A stretch of DNA of 64,000 bases, taken from the NCBI RefSeq assembly GCF_000775285.1, contig NZ_JJML01000007.1, positions 1 to 64,000 of the forward strand, written 5' to 3'. This document shows positions 29,219 to 40,260 of this stretch, piece after piece; position 1 is the first letter of the stretch; each line of letters starts with the position of its first letter. The notes beneath the pieces are model-generated. The model ran no database searches. It had not been told where the DNA came from and worked only from the letters and a program-made list of their open reading frames with translations. Both the position numbers and the translations under genes were made by a program. The stretch comes from Neosynechococcus sphagnicola sy1. Its GTDB lineage: Bacteria > Cyanobacteriota > Cyanobacteriia > Neosynechococcales > Neosynechococcaceae.

Positions 29219-32200
29219 TCAAAACCGATTTTCATATTCCACGACAAATCGGGAATCTCCCGCAAAGTCGGTCGAACCGCGCAATTGAATCTGATCATTC
29301 ACCCGATAGTTGAGGTTAAATAGCGTCAACGGGTTCTCACTGGTGAGAACCCCCAGAATCGATGCAGACAAGCCCTGGGTAAGATTCACACCAGCCTCTG
29401 CGGCAATGTCAATCGTGGAGAGGTTGGTTTTATTTTCTCGGGGAATGACGGCAGGAAAGATTCGGAATTGCCCAATTCCCAGAGCCTGACCGAACCTTGC
29501 TTGCAAGTTGGTCAACAGTGCCGACCCCGCCAGATTTGCCAAGGCTAAGGTGCTATCGCCGCGGCCCAAAGTGTTCACAAATCCTCCCCCGAGCAGGGCA
29601 ATGATTTCATTGCTGGTACGAGCGGGGCTACTGGTCAGCGCTAGGTTGTCAACCAGTTGGCTCGCAGGGCCAGAGACCCTGGCTTCAATCCGCACCGTTT
29701 GTAAGGTCCCCAAAGTGGTAGTGGGCAAAATTGCTACCTCAGAGGGAGACAAGGGCGAGGGTGGCAGGGGGTTGCGGGTGACTTCCGGAACTGAGGTAAT
29801 CAGCCGCAGGTTTAGGGTAGGGTCAAGTCCTTGCTGCTCTGTAAACACAGCAGTCTGTTTATAGCCAGGAGCCAGGGTGAACAGGGTGGTATAGATGTTC
29901 ACCTGTCCCCGCACCAATTGGATGGTGCCTTTGGGACGCGGTTCATCTAAGCTGCCATTGAGGGTAAGGTCGCCCTTGGCGACGAAATCTAGCAGGGGAG
30001 CACTAATCCGCAGGCGATCGCCTAAGCTGAGGTTCAAATCTTGAAAGGCAATAGAGTTACGGGCGGCCAAGTCTAAGCCTGGAGGACTGCTGGGGCTGGG
30101 GGTGCCCTTGCGGTGGTTGCGGTGGCTACGGGTAGTATCCATGAGCAAAATTTGTCCATTTGCCAGTTGGACGCCCCCCCCGAATAACAGGATTCAGCAC
30201 GGATCCTGTCACCGTCAATTGACCATTGACTCCACCGCGATAGAGATCGGGGAGATTGAGAGCCAGTTGTTGGAGGGAAATGCTCAGGGGATGGTCGATG
30301 ACGGCAGGGGGGGTTTGTCAGGGTTCTCACCGGATTGGCTAGGGGTAATATCCCTTGGGCGATTACCTGTCCCTGACTAAACTGTCCCTGGAGTTTTTCC
30401 ACCACGATGCGATCGCGATCAAAGCGAATCGTACCCGTGACACCCGTAAGGGGAGCCGGAAGGGCTTGGGCTTTGAGGGTTGCTCCTTGAAGTTGGGCAA
30501 TGCCCGTGGCAATCGGTTCTTCGAGGGTACCCTGGAGCTGCAATTGGAGCTGTCCGCGTCCCTCTACCCAGTTCACCTGAGGTGTCAGGACATTCAACAA
30601 CCCCAAGCCCTCGTTCTTGACATCCAGGTTGAGGCTAATGTCCTGGCTATGGGGAGCCACCTTAGCAAAGGGGAGCTTCAGGGGAAAATTGCCTGCGATC
30701 CGAATTGGTTCAGGGCCGGCAATCACCACCTGACTCCCAAAATTCAAGCGGGCATCCTGGTAATTAAAGTTTCCCTGGGCCGACTGAATGGCTTTACTGT
30801 TGAGGGTTCCCTGCAAAACTTCCAGCGTCCCTGCTGCTTGGGGATTCTCAATGCTGCCAGCAAGGGTCGCCACACCGCTCAACTTGCCCGTCAGATTCAC
30901 GGGTAATCGAAACGCTTTTTGCAGGTCTGCAAGGGGAAGGTTCTGGGCTAGGAGTTCGCCGGATTGTTGGCTTCCCCCCAGTTGCCCCGTGAAGGTCAGG
31001 AGGGCATCTCCAGATTGGAGTTGGAGGGGACGCAGCAGCAACTTGCCGTTTTCAAGACGACCATTGGCGGTAATTTGATTGACCTTGTAAGTCTCCCACT
31101 GCCAGTTTTGCCCCTGGAGATTAAAGTCTAGATTCACCCCCGTTTGCAGGGAACCCGCTACCTGAATGGTGCCACTAAAGTTACCTTTTAAGGCTTCTAA
31201 AGGGGGGATCTGCGCCTCTTGTTGCTGATTGGCCTGTTGATCTTGCAGGGCGAGAATTTCGGAGAAGCGCCGCAGCTGGTCTTGGAGGGTCGCCTCCGGC
31301 AGGCCAAGGGCGACGGGCTGAACATCCACCGCCCTTGCATAGGTGGGAGGTTGCAACCCCCGCTGTAGATCTCGAAGCTCAAACCATTGCAACGCTTGGA
31401 GGACATCCTGAATCTGGCCTTTCGTCACCTGAATTTGGGCCTGGAGTTGAGGCATATCCTGCCGACCTGCAAGGTTGTAGCTCCCCTTCAGCAGATATTG
31501 ACTGTTGCCTTGGCGAAACTCACCACTGCTGAGGACCGCTACCCCATTGGCGTAGCGAAATTGTCCCAGAAACTGATCCCCGGTGAAACGACCGAGCTGG
31601 GGATGGGCGATCGCCACTTCTCCGGCAACGGTTTCCTGGTTCCAATTGACCAGAAAATTGCCATTTAACTGGCCCCCCAGAGTCTTGAAGGATGCATTAG
31701 CGGTCTGGGGGAGGGGCAGCAGTGCCAGGGGAAGATTCTGTAATTGCACTCGCAGTTGTCCACCCTCGGTTTGCCCAATTGCCAGGGCTTGATCCCGCTG
31801 GATAAAAAACGTAGTGGGGCGGTTGGCTGTATCCACGCCCAAGGCAATGCGATCCTGACGACCCGCCACTTGCAACTTCAGTCCTTGGGTGGGTCGATAG
31901 CGAAGACTACCCACCAAGAGCGGTTCAAAAGCGACCCGATTCACCATCAGTTGATTCAGTCGCAGCACCCCCGAGACAGAGGGCCGCTCGATGGCGCCAC
32001 TCACCTGTCCCGTAAAGTCAGCTGTGCCCCGCAGTGGGGCGGGGAGATTGGCCAAGGGCAGGGTGCGGAGATCAAAATTGTGCGCCTTGACGTTGAGTGC
32101 CAGCTGGGTGAGCTGGGGTAAGCCAGCGGCGAGCAGCCGCGTCTGAATCACGCCCTGAGCCTGTATCCCTGGAGCGGTTGCCTGTTGTACCTGAATTTGC

Positions 32201-34060
32201 CGACCATCCCAACGCACCTGGGCGCTGAGGGGTTGATTGATCAGTGCCAGTCCCTGGGAAAATTGCAGGCTACCCGCAGCTCGAACTGCTTCCAGCCCTG
32301 GAGTCTCTAAAGAGCCTGAGAGTTGGAGTTGACCATTGAGCTGTCCCCGTAGCTGGGGGGAGAGGGTTGACAATCGGAGTTGCCCTAGGTCGGCAACGGC
32401 TTGCCAGCCGCCATTGGCCTGCAATTGCCCTTGCAGCGCCACCGTCCCCTCTGCCACCTGTAAACGGGTGTTCTGGACGTGGGTGGTGTCGCCCGCTATG
32501 GTGACCGTGCCTGTAGCTGGATAGGCCGCCTGGGGCGCTTGCCACTGCACTACCGTTTGAATCGGTGGCGGATTTCCCCTTGGGGTGAGGGAGCCAAAAA
32601 TCTGGGCTTGAGCCGCGATGGGGCCGATGGTAAATCCAGGTACATTGCCATAGGCGCGGGCGATCGCATCACCCGGTAAGCCTTGGCCTTGGAAATTAAG
32701 GGTGAGACGGCCACGCTCTCCGAGGGTAACCTGCCCCCGACCGATCACCTGCCCCCCCCAGGGTGGGGAGAATTTGGATGTCAGACAAGGCCAGGGTGGT
32801 GTGAGCGAGGCGGAACCGGGCACTGAGATGACTGACCGCCAGTTTATCGACTTGGGCAGTGCCAATGGAGCGGACTATTCCCCTCAGGATCGGTTGCCCT
32901 AAGGCACCATTTAACCGGAGATCAACGCTGACGTTGCCCGATGTCGGGAAGGGCAATTGCACCGCCAGGGTTTTCTGAGCCGCTGTCAAATTCACAGACT
33001 TGACCTGTCCCCGGAGGTTAAAGCCCTGGGTGGGGTGAATCGTACCCTGAATCTGCGCTGGAATTTGCCCATAGTGGCCACTGGTCTGTTCCAGGGCGAT
33101 CGCTTGGTCTTGAAAGCGCAGTTGCCCCGATGCTTGGGTAAACGGTTGCGGCACGCCTGGAATTTGCAAGGTCACCGCCTGAAACTCAGCGACCCCCACC
33201 AAGGAGGGCGGTTGCTGGGGGCGCAACTTCACGGTGAGGTTGCCCCCGCCTCGACCTGCGCGCAGATTAATCGGAAATCGTAAGAGCCGATCCAGGGAGG
33301 CTACCGCTAGATCCTGACCCTGAGCCACAAGATTCAGAGACTGGGTGGGCTGCTGCCACTCTCCCTTCAGATCAAAGCGTCCCCCTGTGGTGGGTTGCCC
33401 CCGCACTTGGAAGCGAATCCGCTCGCTGTTGTCAAAAATATGGGCGGTGCTGTAGACCTGCTCCAAGGCGATCACACTTCGCCGCTGGCCGGGTTTGGAG
33501 TTAGGAACCAATTCCACCGAGGCATTGCGGATCTGCACCGATTGCACCTCGGTTTTGAGCAGTTCCGTCGGCGCGTGGGGTGGCTGGAGGCTGATCTGTA
33601 CCCACTGCTCATCTTTGTCCTGTTCAAGATGTACCGTGGGGCGCTCAGCGGTAATATCCAGTTTCAGGGTGCGGGTCAGCAGGAGTTGAAGGGGGTTAAA
33701 CTGCACCTCTAGGGCTTGCAAACGCAGGGAATCGGGGTCGTTGACCGTGGGCGGTAATGCCGAGGGACCAACGCGCACACTGTTCCAAGAAAACCGCTCG
33801 ATGTTTCCCAACTGCACCGGACGCTGGAATTGCTCAGTGAGGGTTGCTTCCACCCAAGGGCTTAACTCGTTGAGAATGAAATGCCGCAGCCACAGGGTTC
33901 CCCCCACCATACTGGAGAGGATGACCACCCCGATGGCAATACCCTTACGACTCAGCAACAGCAACCATAGGCGGCGACTGAAAGATGTTCCAGGTTGTTC
34001 TGGAGGGGAGCTATTCATTTGCTGCGCGGAACCACTAGAAGCCACCCTACTGTCTACCAT
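29219..34060 (-). CDS. tamB: TamB-type translocation and assembly protein, two frame shifts
   Basis: This is a large protein of about 1610 residues. TamB-like proteins span the periplasm and are implicated in outer-membrane assembly and in lipid movement between membranes. It has one N-terminal membrane helix (GIAIGVVILSSMVGGTLWL) and then a very long beta-rich region of repeated AsmA/TamB-like strands (many LQLQGTL, GQL and GNL turns). It ends with a conserved C-terminal domain finishing TDFAGDSRFVVEYENRF, the usual final-strand pattern. The frame changes at C8 (32752-32759) and C7 (30175-30181). Both fall in homopolymers and both rejoin without loss, so I annotate one gene. Start may be at 34060 or 15 codons later. 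Confidence 0.88.
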
Positions 34061-34223
34061 AGTTAATTTCTTTGAGCCAACCGTTTGGGGAAATTCCCCG
34101 ATCAGGTTGGGCTGTTCCCCATCCTTGCCACCGAGCTAAAGGATTGCAGCACCGGGAGGTTCCCTGAGTCAGCGGTCTCAATCCCTCTTAAGATAAAAAC
34201 AATTACAAATTGTTCCCCAGCCT

Positions 34224-34631
34224 ATGCGTGTCTTCGTTTTACTATTTAATGTCCGCACCGATAACGAAGGAATTCATACCATTCAACTGGGCAATCGCAA
34301 CCTGGTTTTGGCATTTGAAGAGGAAGATGATGCCACTCGTTATGCCCTGTTGCTAGAGGCGCAGGATTTTGTCACCCCCACCGTGGAAGCCATGGAGCAG
34401 GAAGAGGTGGAGGAGTTTTGTGTTGGGGCTGGTTACGATTTTCAACTGGTGCCCAAGGGCTTCATTCCCCAAAGTGACCTCGATCGCTGGTTAATTGCAC
34501 CGCCAGAGAAAAATTTAGAGAAGCTGGACTGGCAGGCTGATGCTCAACCTCAACCAGAGGTCGGCGAGCCGATGGCTGCCAGCAACCCAGACTTGGATCG
34601 GATTCGGCGGCAACTTGAGGGCTTACTATGA
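34224..34631 (+). CDS. DUF3110 protein
   Basis: The product is 135 residues. The family domain fills residues 1-90: MRVFVLLFNVRTDNEGIHTI, LVLAFEEEDDATRYALLLEA and a C-terminal GYDFQLVPKGF. DUF3110 is found in cyanobacteria and plants and has no known function. The stop overlaps the murQ start by four bases (ATGA), so the two are co-transcribed and probably translationally coupled. Confidence 0.85.
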   Translation: MRVFVLLFNVRTDNEGIHTIQLGNRNLVLAFEEEDDATRYALLLEAQDFVTPTVEAMEQEEVEEFCVGAGYDFQLVPKGFIPQSDLDRWLIAPPEKNLEKLDWQADAQPQPEVGEPMAASNPDLDRIRRQLEGLL

Positions 34632-35563
34632 CCCAGCCCATTCAAGAACGGGGGCATTTGCTCACAGAACAGGTGAACCCCCTCAGCCAAAACTTGGATC
34701 AGCTTTCGTCTCTGGAGTTGGTCGAGCTATTCAACCAAGAGGATGCCCGCACCATCAGTGCCATTGCCATTGCCAAGAACGAGTTGGCCCAAGCGATTGA
34801 TGCCACCGCCCAAGCACTCCGTCAGGGAGGTCGCTTGTTTTATGTAGGTGCAGGCACCAGTGGTCGTCTAGGGGTATTGGATGCTGCAGAGTGTCCCCCT
34901 ACCTTTTGTACCCCACCGGACTTGGTGCAGGGAATCATTGCCGGGGGCGCAGCAGCGCTCATTCGCAGTTCTGAGGATCTGGAAGATCGGCGAGAAGATG
35001 GAGTCGCCACCATCGCCCATCACCAAATTACCGAACGGGATGTCGTCGTTGGGATTACCGCTGGGGGTACGACCCCGTTTGTCCATGGTGCCCTGCAAGC
35101 AGCCAGACAACGGGGGGCTACAACCCTGTTTATCGCCTGTGTCCCCCGTGACCAAGCCAGTATTCCCGTGGATGTTGATATTCGCTTGGTGGTCGGGCCA
35201 GAGTTACTGGCGGGTTCCACACGCCTCAAAGCTGGAACCGTCACCAAACTCGCCCTGAACATTCTCTCCACCGGGGTGATGGTCAAACTGGGCAAGGTCT
35301 ACGGCAATCGCATGGTGGATGTTGCCGTTACCAACCACAAGCTGCACGATCGCGCCCTGCGGATGCTGCAAGATCTCACAGAACTGAGTCGAGAACAAGC
35401 TGCTCAGTTACTGGAATCCAGTGGCCGCTCGGTAAAACTTTCACTGCTCATGCACTGGACCGGCTTGGATCGGGCCACGGCCACCCAACTCTTGACCACT
35501 TGCCAGGGCAATTTACGTCAGGCGGTTCTCAGCCATCCCTCAACCGCAGCCATCGAATCTTAG
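34628..35563 (+). CDS. murQ: N-acetylmuramic acid 6-phosphate etherase
   Basis: MurQ removes the lactyl ether from MurNAc-6-phosphate to give GlcNAc-6-phosphate and D-lactate in cell-wall recycling. The 311-residue protein has a SIS sugar-phosphate isomerase fold. Motifs are GRLFYVGAGTSGRLGVLDAA, ECPPTFCTPPDLV, GITAGGTTPFV and KLALNILSTGVMVKLGKVYG. ECPPTF includes the catalytic glutamate region. It is the second gene after DUF3110. Its stop overlaps that of ileS, which is convergent, by four bases. Confidence 0.94.
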   Translation: MTQPIQERGHLLTEQVNPLSQNLDQLSSLELVELFNQEDARTISAIAIAKNELAQAIDATAQALRQGGRLFYVGAGTSGRLGVLDAAECPPTFCTPPDLVQGIIAGGAAALIRSSEDLEDRREDGVATIAHHQITERDVVVGITAGGTTPFVHGALQAARQRGATTLFIACVPRDQASIPVDVDIRLVVGPELLAGSTRLKAGTVTKLALNILSTGVMVKLGKVYGNRMVDVAVTNHKLHDRALRMLQDLTELSREQAAQLLESSGRSVKLSLLMHWTGLDRATATQLLTTCQGNLRQAVLSHPSTAAIES

Positions 35564-38448
35564 AACCTCCCCGCCAGGGCTGAAACACAGCGATCGCACA
35601 ACAGGGGATGGCTAGCCTCTGCGCCCACGTTGGGCGAATAATTCCAACAGCGATCGCATTTTTGTCCCTGGGCATTCACAACCCCAATTCCCAAGGCATC
35701 GGACTCAGAATGGTAGGGCAAATCGGCCAGGGGGGTTGGTGTGGTTAGCAATTCTACCTGGGAGACAATTAGCAAATAGCGCAATTCATCAACCCCATTG
35801 CGGACAAAGTTGTCCGTCGGGTTCCAGGTTTGGAGCGCTGTCCTTAGATCCAGATCTGCCACATACAACAACAACTTGGCATCCAGGGAGGAACCGATGG
35901 CCTTCTCTGCCCGTGCCTGCTCCATTACCTTATTGATCTCGGTGCGCATCTGCCGCAGGGTGATCCAGAAATCCAGGTTTTCAGTCAGTTGCCACTGGGG
36001 GTCTAACTGCACCCAACCCGCTGCAAACACCGAGGCATGGGGGGTGGAGTAGGGCAAAAATTGCCAGATATCTTCCGCCAAATGACAAAGAATCGGGGCG
36101 ATCGCCCGGGCTAAATTTTCCACCAGAATTTGCAACACCGTCTGACAACTGCGCCGACGGGGGGCATCCACCGCACTGATATAAAGGCGATCCTTGGCAA
36201 TATCCAGATAGAAATTCGACAGATCAACGACACAAAAATTCTGAACTGCCTGGAAAACTCGGTCAAACTCATAAGTTTGGTAGGCTGAAGTTACCTCCTG
36301 CATCACCTCACCCAGCCGGTGCAACATATACCGATCTAACTCGGGCAGGGTCACATAGGGAACCGCATTGATGGCCGGATCAAAGTCATGCAAATTTCCC
36401 AGCAGATAGCGCGCCGTATTGCGGATCTTGCGATAGACATCCCCCATTTGCTTGAGGATACTCCGACCAATCAGCACATCGGAGCTGTAGTCCACCGAAG
36501 ACACCCATAGCCGCAGTACATCGGCCCCGTAGGGCGGCTCTTCCTTTGAGTTCTTGCCACCGTTAATCACTATTTTGGGGTCTAAGACATTCCCTAGGGA
36601 TTTACTCATTTTCCGCCCCTGTTCATCCAAGGCAAAGCCGTGGGTGAGCACTGTTTTGTAGGGGGCACAGCCATTGACTGCCACACTGGTGAGCAAACTT
36701 GACTGAAACCAACCCCGATGCTGGTCAGAGCCTTCTAGGTACATATCCGCTGGGTAGCGTAACTCTGGACGTTGCTGTACCACCGCAGCCCAAGACGATC
36801 CCGAATCAAACCACACATCCATGGTGTCCGTGCCCTTGCGATAGCTGCGGCCATTGTTCCGGTAGGCTGCTGGCAACAGGTCGGTAACCGTTAATTCCCA
36901 CCAGATATCTGAACCCTTCTCAGCCACGAGTTGTTGCACATGGGTAATGATTTCCTCCGTCAGCAACGGCTCCCCAGTCTCTTCGTCATAGAACACGGGG
37001 ATCGGCACTCCCCAGCTCCGCTGGCGGGAAATGCACCAATCCGAGCGTTCTGCCACCATTGGGGTGATCCGATTTTCCCCTTGGGCGGGAATCCACTCCA
37101 CCTCGGCGATCGCCCGCAGGGCTGCATCGCGGAACCCTGACACTGAGGCGAACCACTGCTCCGTGGCCCGAAAGATAGTTGGCTTTTTAGTGCGCCAGTC
37201 ATAGGGGTATTTGTGCACATAGGCTGCTTCTTTCAGCAGCGACCCCGCCGTCTGCAAAGCTTCGACAACGGCGGTATTGCCACTGCCTAAAACACTTAAG
37301 CCCGCGAATACCCCGACCTCTGCGGTGAAATTACCATCCCCATCGACGGGGGCAAACACCGGGAGACCATAGCGTTGTCCCACCTGGTAGTCCTCAAGGC
37401 CGTGACCCGGAGCCGTATGCACCAAACCAGTACCGGAGTCCGTCGTAACATAGTCGCCGCCAATCACCACCGGACTCTGGCGGTCAAATAAGGGATGACG
37501 ATAGGTGACGTGCTCCAGGACTTTACCCATGAGGGTGGCTTGGATGGTCAATGTGGTCTCTAAGGTCGCCGATAGTTGCTCCACCAAATCTTTCGCCACT
37601 ATTAGATAGCGGAATTTACCAGAGAATTCAGACCCGGTTTCGACGACGGCATAGACCAACGCTGGATTCACACTCACCGCCAGATTCGCTGGGATCGTCC
37701 ACGGGGTGGTTGTCCAGATCGCAACTCCCAACTCCCCCAGGTAGGGATCAAGGGGAAGTTGCAGATCGGGGGGCAGGGCAGTGACCTCAAAGGCTACATA
37801 GATACTCCGGGAGGTATGCCCTTCTGGATACTCCAACTCTGCTTCGGCGAGGGCTGTTTTAGAACTGGGACTCCAGTGAACAGGCTTCAAGCCGCGATAG
37901 ATATGCCCTTTGAGCACCATTTGTCCAAAGACACCAATTTGGGCGGCCTCATAGGCGGGGGTGAGGGTGAGGTAAGGATGGGCCCAATCTCCCCAAATGC
38001 CGTAGCGCTGAAAGTCCTGGCTCTGTTGCTTCACTGTCTCTAGGGCAAAATCACGGGCTTTGTGACGCAATCCTAAGGGGGTGAGCTGCTGCCGTTCCTC
38101 CGCTTTGAGGGTTTGTAACACCTTGAGTTCAATTGGCAGGCCATGACAGTCCCATCCTGGGACATAACGCACCTTGCGTCCCTGCAACAGCTGAAATTTG
38201 TTGATGATATCTTTGAGAATTTTATTCAGGGCGTGACCAATATGGAGGGAGCCATTGGCGTAGGGTGGCCCATCGTGGAGGATAAAAGGGTCTCCGGGAT
38301 TTTGCTGTGACAGCTGTTGATAAATGGTTTGCTCTTCCCAGAACTGTTGTAATTCGGGTTCACGCTTGATGGCGTTGGCCCGCATATCAAAGTTGGTTTT
38401 GAGCAAATTGACGGTGTTCTTGTAAGTGCCGGGTTCTGTCACAGTCAA
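35560..38448 (-). CDS. ileS: Isoleucine--tRNA ligase
   Basis: IleRS charges tRNA-Ile. The 962-residue class I enzyme has DGPPYANGSLHIGHALNK (HIGH motif), the editing domain with TTDSGTGLVHTAPGHG, DEQGRKMSKSLGNV (KMSKS motif) and a C-terminal zinc finger CDRCWNYSPNVG then LLCDRCVSAL. This is the type-1 bacterial form. The frame is unbroken over 2.9 kb, in contrast to many neighbours. The first codon is TTG at 38448 or GTG two codons on. The stop overlaps murQ. Confidence 0.95.
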   Translation of the reverse strand: MTVTEPGTYKNTVNLLKTNFDMRANAIKREPELQQFWEEQTIYQQLSQQNPGDPFILHDGPPYANGSLHIGHALNKILKDIINKFQLLQGRKVRYVPGWDCHGLPIELKVLQTLKAEERQQLTPLGLRHKARDFALETVKQQSQDFQRYGIWGDWAHPYLTLTPAYEAAQIGVFGQMVLKGHIYRGLKPVHWSPSSKTALAEAELEYPEGHTSRSIYVAFEVTALPPDLQLPLDPYLGELGVAIWTTTPWTIPANLAVSVNPALVYAVVETGSEFSGKFRYLIVAKDLVEQLSATLETTLTIQATLMGKVLEHVTYRHPLFDRQSPVVIGGDYVTTDSGTGLVHTAPGHGLEDYQVGQRYGLPVFAPVDGDGNFTAEVGVFAGLSVLGSGNTAVVEALQTAGSLLKEAAYVHKYPYDWRTKKPTIFRATEQWFASVSGFRDAALRAIAEVEWIPAQGENRITPMVAERSDWCISRQRSWGVPIPVFYDEETGEPLLTEEIITHVQQLVAEKGSDIWWELTVTDLLPAAYRNNGRSYRKGTDTMDVWFDSGSSWAAVVQQRPELRYPADMYLEGSDQHRGWFQSSLLTSVAVNGCAPYKTVLTHGFALDEQGRKMSKSLGNVLDPKIVINGGKNSKEEPPYGADVLRLWVSSVDYSSDVLIGRSILKQMGDVYRKIRNTARYLLGNLHDFDPAINAVPYVTLPELDRYMLHRLGEVMQEVTSAYQTYEFDRVFQAVQNFCVVDLSNFYLDIAKDRLYISAVDAPRRRSCQTVLQILVENLARAIAPILCHLAEDIWQFLPYSTPHASVFAAGWVQLDPQWQLTENLDFWITLRQMRTEINKVMEQARAEKAIGSSLDAKLLLYVADLDLRTALQTWNPTDNFVRNGVDELRYLLIVSQVELLTTPTPLADLPYHSESDALGIGVVNAQGQKCDRCWNYSPNVGAEASHPLLCDRCVSALAGRF

Positions 38449-38591
38449 ACCTTGAGAAATGTTGCGATATGTTTTCCCCCATTATCTGCGAGAAGTTTCA
38501 CAGCCTCAAGTTGCAGGCGTGAGATTCTGAGATGCAGTCATGGGGGGATGGATGGGGGAACTTAGCCATCCACAATATTAAGATGACAAAA

Positions 38592-39944
38592 CTAGTGGTC
38601 TGGTTCTGGGTCTGTTGAACTCGTAGATGCGTCCACTTCAGGGGCTGAGGATGACTCGTTAGCAGTACTGACCTCGCTGTCAAATGTCAGTACTACGGGT
38701 GGAGCAGCCTCCGTTGAGTCTATTGCTGCTGTTGTCTCAGTTGCTGCGTCTAGAATTGGCTCTGCATCGGAAACGGTCTCTGTTTCTGGCTCGGCATCGG
38801 CAGTTAGAGCCTCTACTGGGGTAGTTTCGGCCTCAGCACTGGCCTCAGTTTCAGTCTCATTTGCTATTTCTGCGGTCATAATTTCGTGTGTTGCTTCTGG
38901 AAGATCCTGAGCTTCTCCAGGAGCAATCACAGTTTCAGCCGTTTCTCCTTCAGCCTCAGCAGTCGTCTCTAGCGTCGTGATTGCGGCAGGAGTGTCTGAA
39001 ATGTCTGGGTCGGGTGAGATCTCAGTTTTGTCCTGGATCTCCTCAACCACTGCTGCCGTCATTCCCCACTCATCCTCACCCCCTTGAGCGTCGGAGACAG
39101 GAGTTTCTGGGGCTTCTGCCTCTGATGTCCGAAACTGCTTCCGCACATAGACAGGTTTACTTTCTGTTGTTTTGCTCCGTGAACCGAGGGTCGATTGCCA
39201 CAGATCCTGGAGAATGGCCAATGGTCGATCGTAGACAATTTGCCACCAGTGTCCAATCCGCTCAGTCAAGTTGATCCCAGCTTTGGCGATCGCCGACTTT
39301 GCATCCTTCACGACTACGACTGCCGTCACAGGCTCCGATGGCTCCGGGACTTCTGCCCAAGGATCAACCTCTAAAGATTTAGGCACAGTTGCATCAACGG
39401 GACTCCCCTTGGTGACCGCTGGCTGCGGTTGGGAGGTTGACAGCTCCCCTTCAGCAGGGGTGGTTGAGTCCGTGATCTTCAGAGAGGAGTCTAGCCCCTG
39501 AGGATCGCCAGGTATCGTTGGCTGAGTTTTAACCTGAGGTCGCTGACTCAGGACTGCTTTCAGGGAGGTTTGTAGGCGCTGCCAGAGCAGTTGAGCTTGG
39601 TTGGGTAATTGAGAAAGCTGCTCAGGACTGCTCCACTGAGCCAGCTTTGACTGCAACATTTGCCAGTCGGGAAGCGGCGTTTGTTGATCGGAGGGTGTTG
39701 ACTGCCGCCGGAGCCAGAGGGTCTGCCACCCCAACCACCCTAGTAAAGCCACACTGGCAGTTTGTCCGATCAGCACGCCCCCGGTAATGCGCCCAGCACA
39801 CACCCACAAGACCAACGCATAAAACATAGCGACTCCACTCCAGATGAAGTCATGTTTACGATGGATTTCCGGGAAGAAAAAGGCAGACAGATACAGAACA
39901 AAACTACCCAGCCCTACGAGCAATGCCAGGATATAGGCCAGCAT
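38592..39944 (-). CDS. Ycf66-family membrane protein with long acidic tail
   Basis: The product is about 450 residues from the ATG at 39944. A GGAGG site seven bases upstream favours it over the ATG at 39971. The first 90 residues are the Ycf66 domain with three membrane helices (MLAYILALLVGLGSFVLYLS, HDFIWSGVAMFYALVLW and GQTASVALLGWLGWQTLW). The rest is low-complexity and acidic, mostly Glu/Ala/Thr, and probably disordered. Ycf66 is encoded in cyanobacteria and some plastids; its function is not established. Confidence 0.8.
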   Translation of the reverse strand: MLAYILALLVGLGSFVLYLSAFFFPEIHRKHDFIWSGVAMFYALVLWVCAGRITGGVLIGQTASVALLGWLGWQTLWLRRQSTPSDQQTPLPDWQMLQSKLAQWSSPEQLSQLPNQAQLLWQRLQTSLKAVLSQRPQVKTQPTIPGDPQGLDSSLKITDSTTPAEGELSTSQPQPAVTKGSPVDATVPKSLEVDPWAEVPEPSEPVTAVVVVKDAKSAIAKAGINLTERIGHWWQIVYDRPLAILQDLWQSTLGSRSKTTESKPVYVRKQFRTSEAEAPETPVSDAQGGEDEWGMTAAVVEEIQDKTEISPDPDISDTPAAITTLETTAEAEGETAETVIAPGEAQDLPEATHEIMTAEIANETETEASAEAETTPVEALTADAEPETETVSDAEPILDAATETTAAIDSTEAAPPVVLTFDSEVSTANESSSAPEVDASTSSTDPEPDH

Positions 39945-40260
39945 GAGGCAACCTCCTGAAACGACCAACAACCCAACTGCGGGATCACAGTTGATACTTT
40001 CTTATTGTCGCCAACATTGGCTCTTCTGCTCCACAGTCCTCGACTTTCCTGGCGATCGCCATCTCCGCAACCGTTCCAGAACCCGATCGGCTCTCTTGAG
40101 TAGCAGTTCAGCCACCTTGGGACACTGGCAGTGCTCATGGATTTTACGGTGCAACCTAGCATCCACTAGGATTGAAAGGCTATCTGCTACCACGGTTTCC
40201 ACTGACTTAGGTCAGCATTGGCACTCAATTACTCGGCAGTGATGCCCCTAGGAAGCAACC
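39945..40260 (+). other. Intergenic region between divergent ycf66-type gene and prmA
   Basis: Promoters for both genes are expected. I see one HIP1-like GGCGATCGCC near 40051 and no ORF that looks coding. Confidence 0.4.
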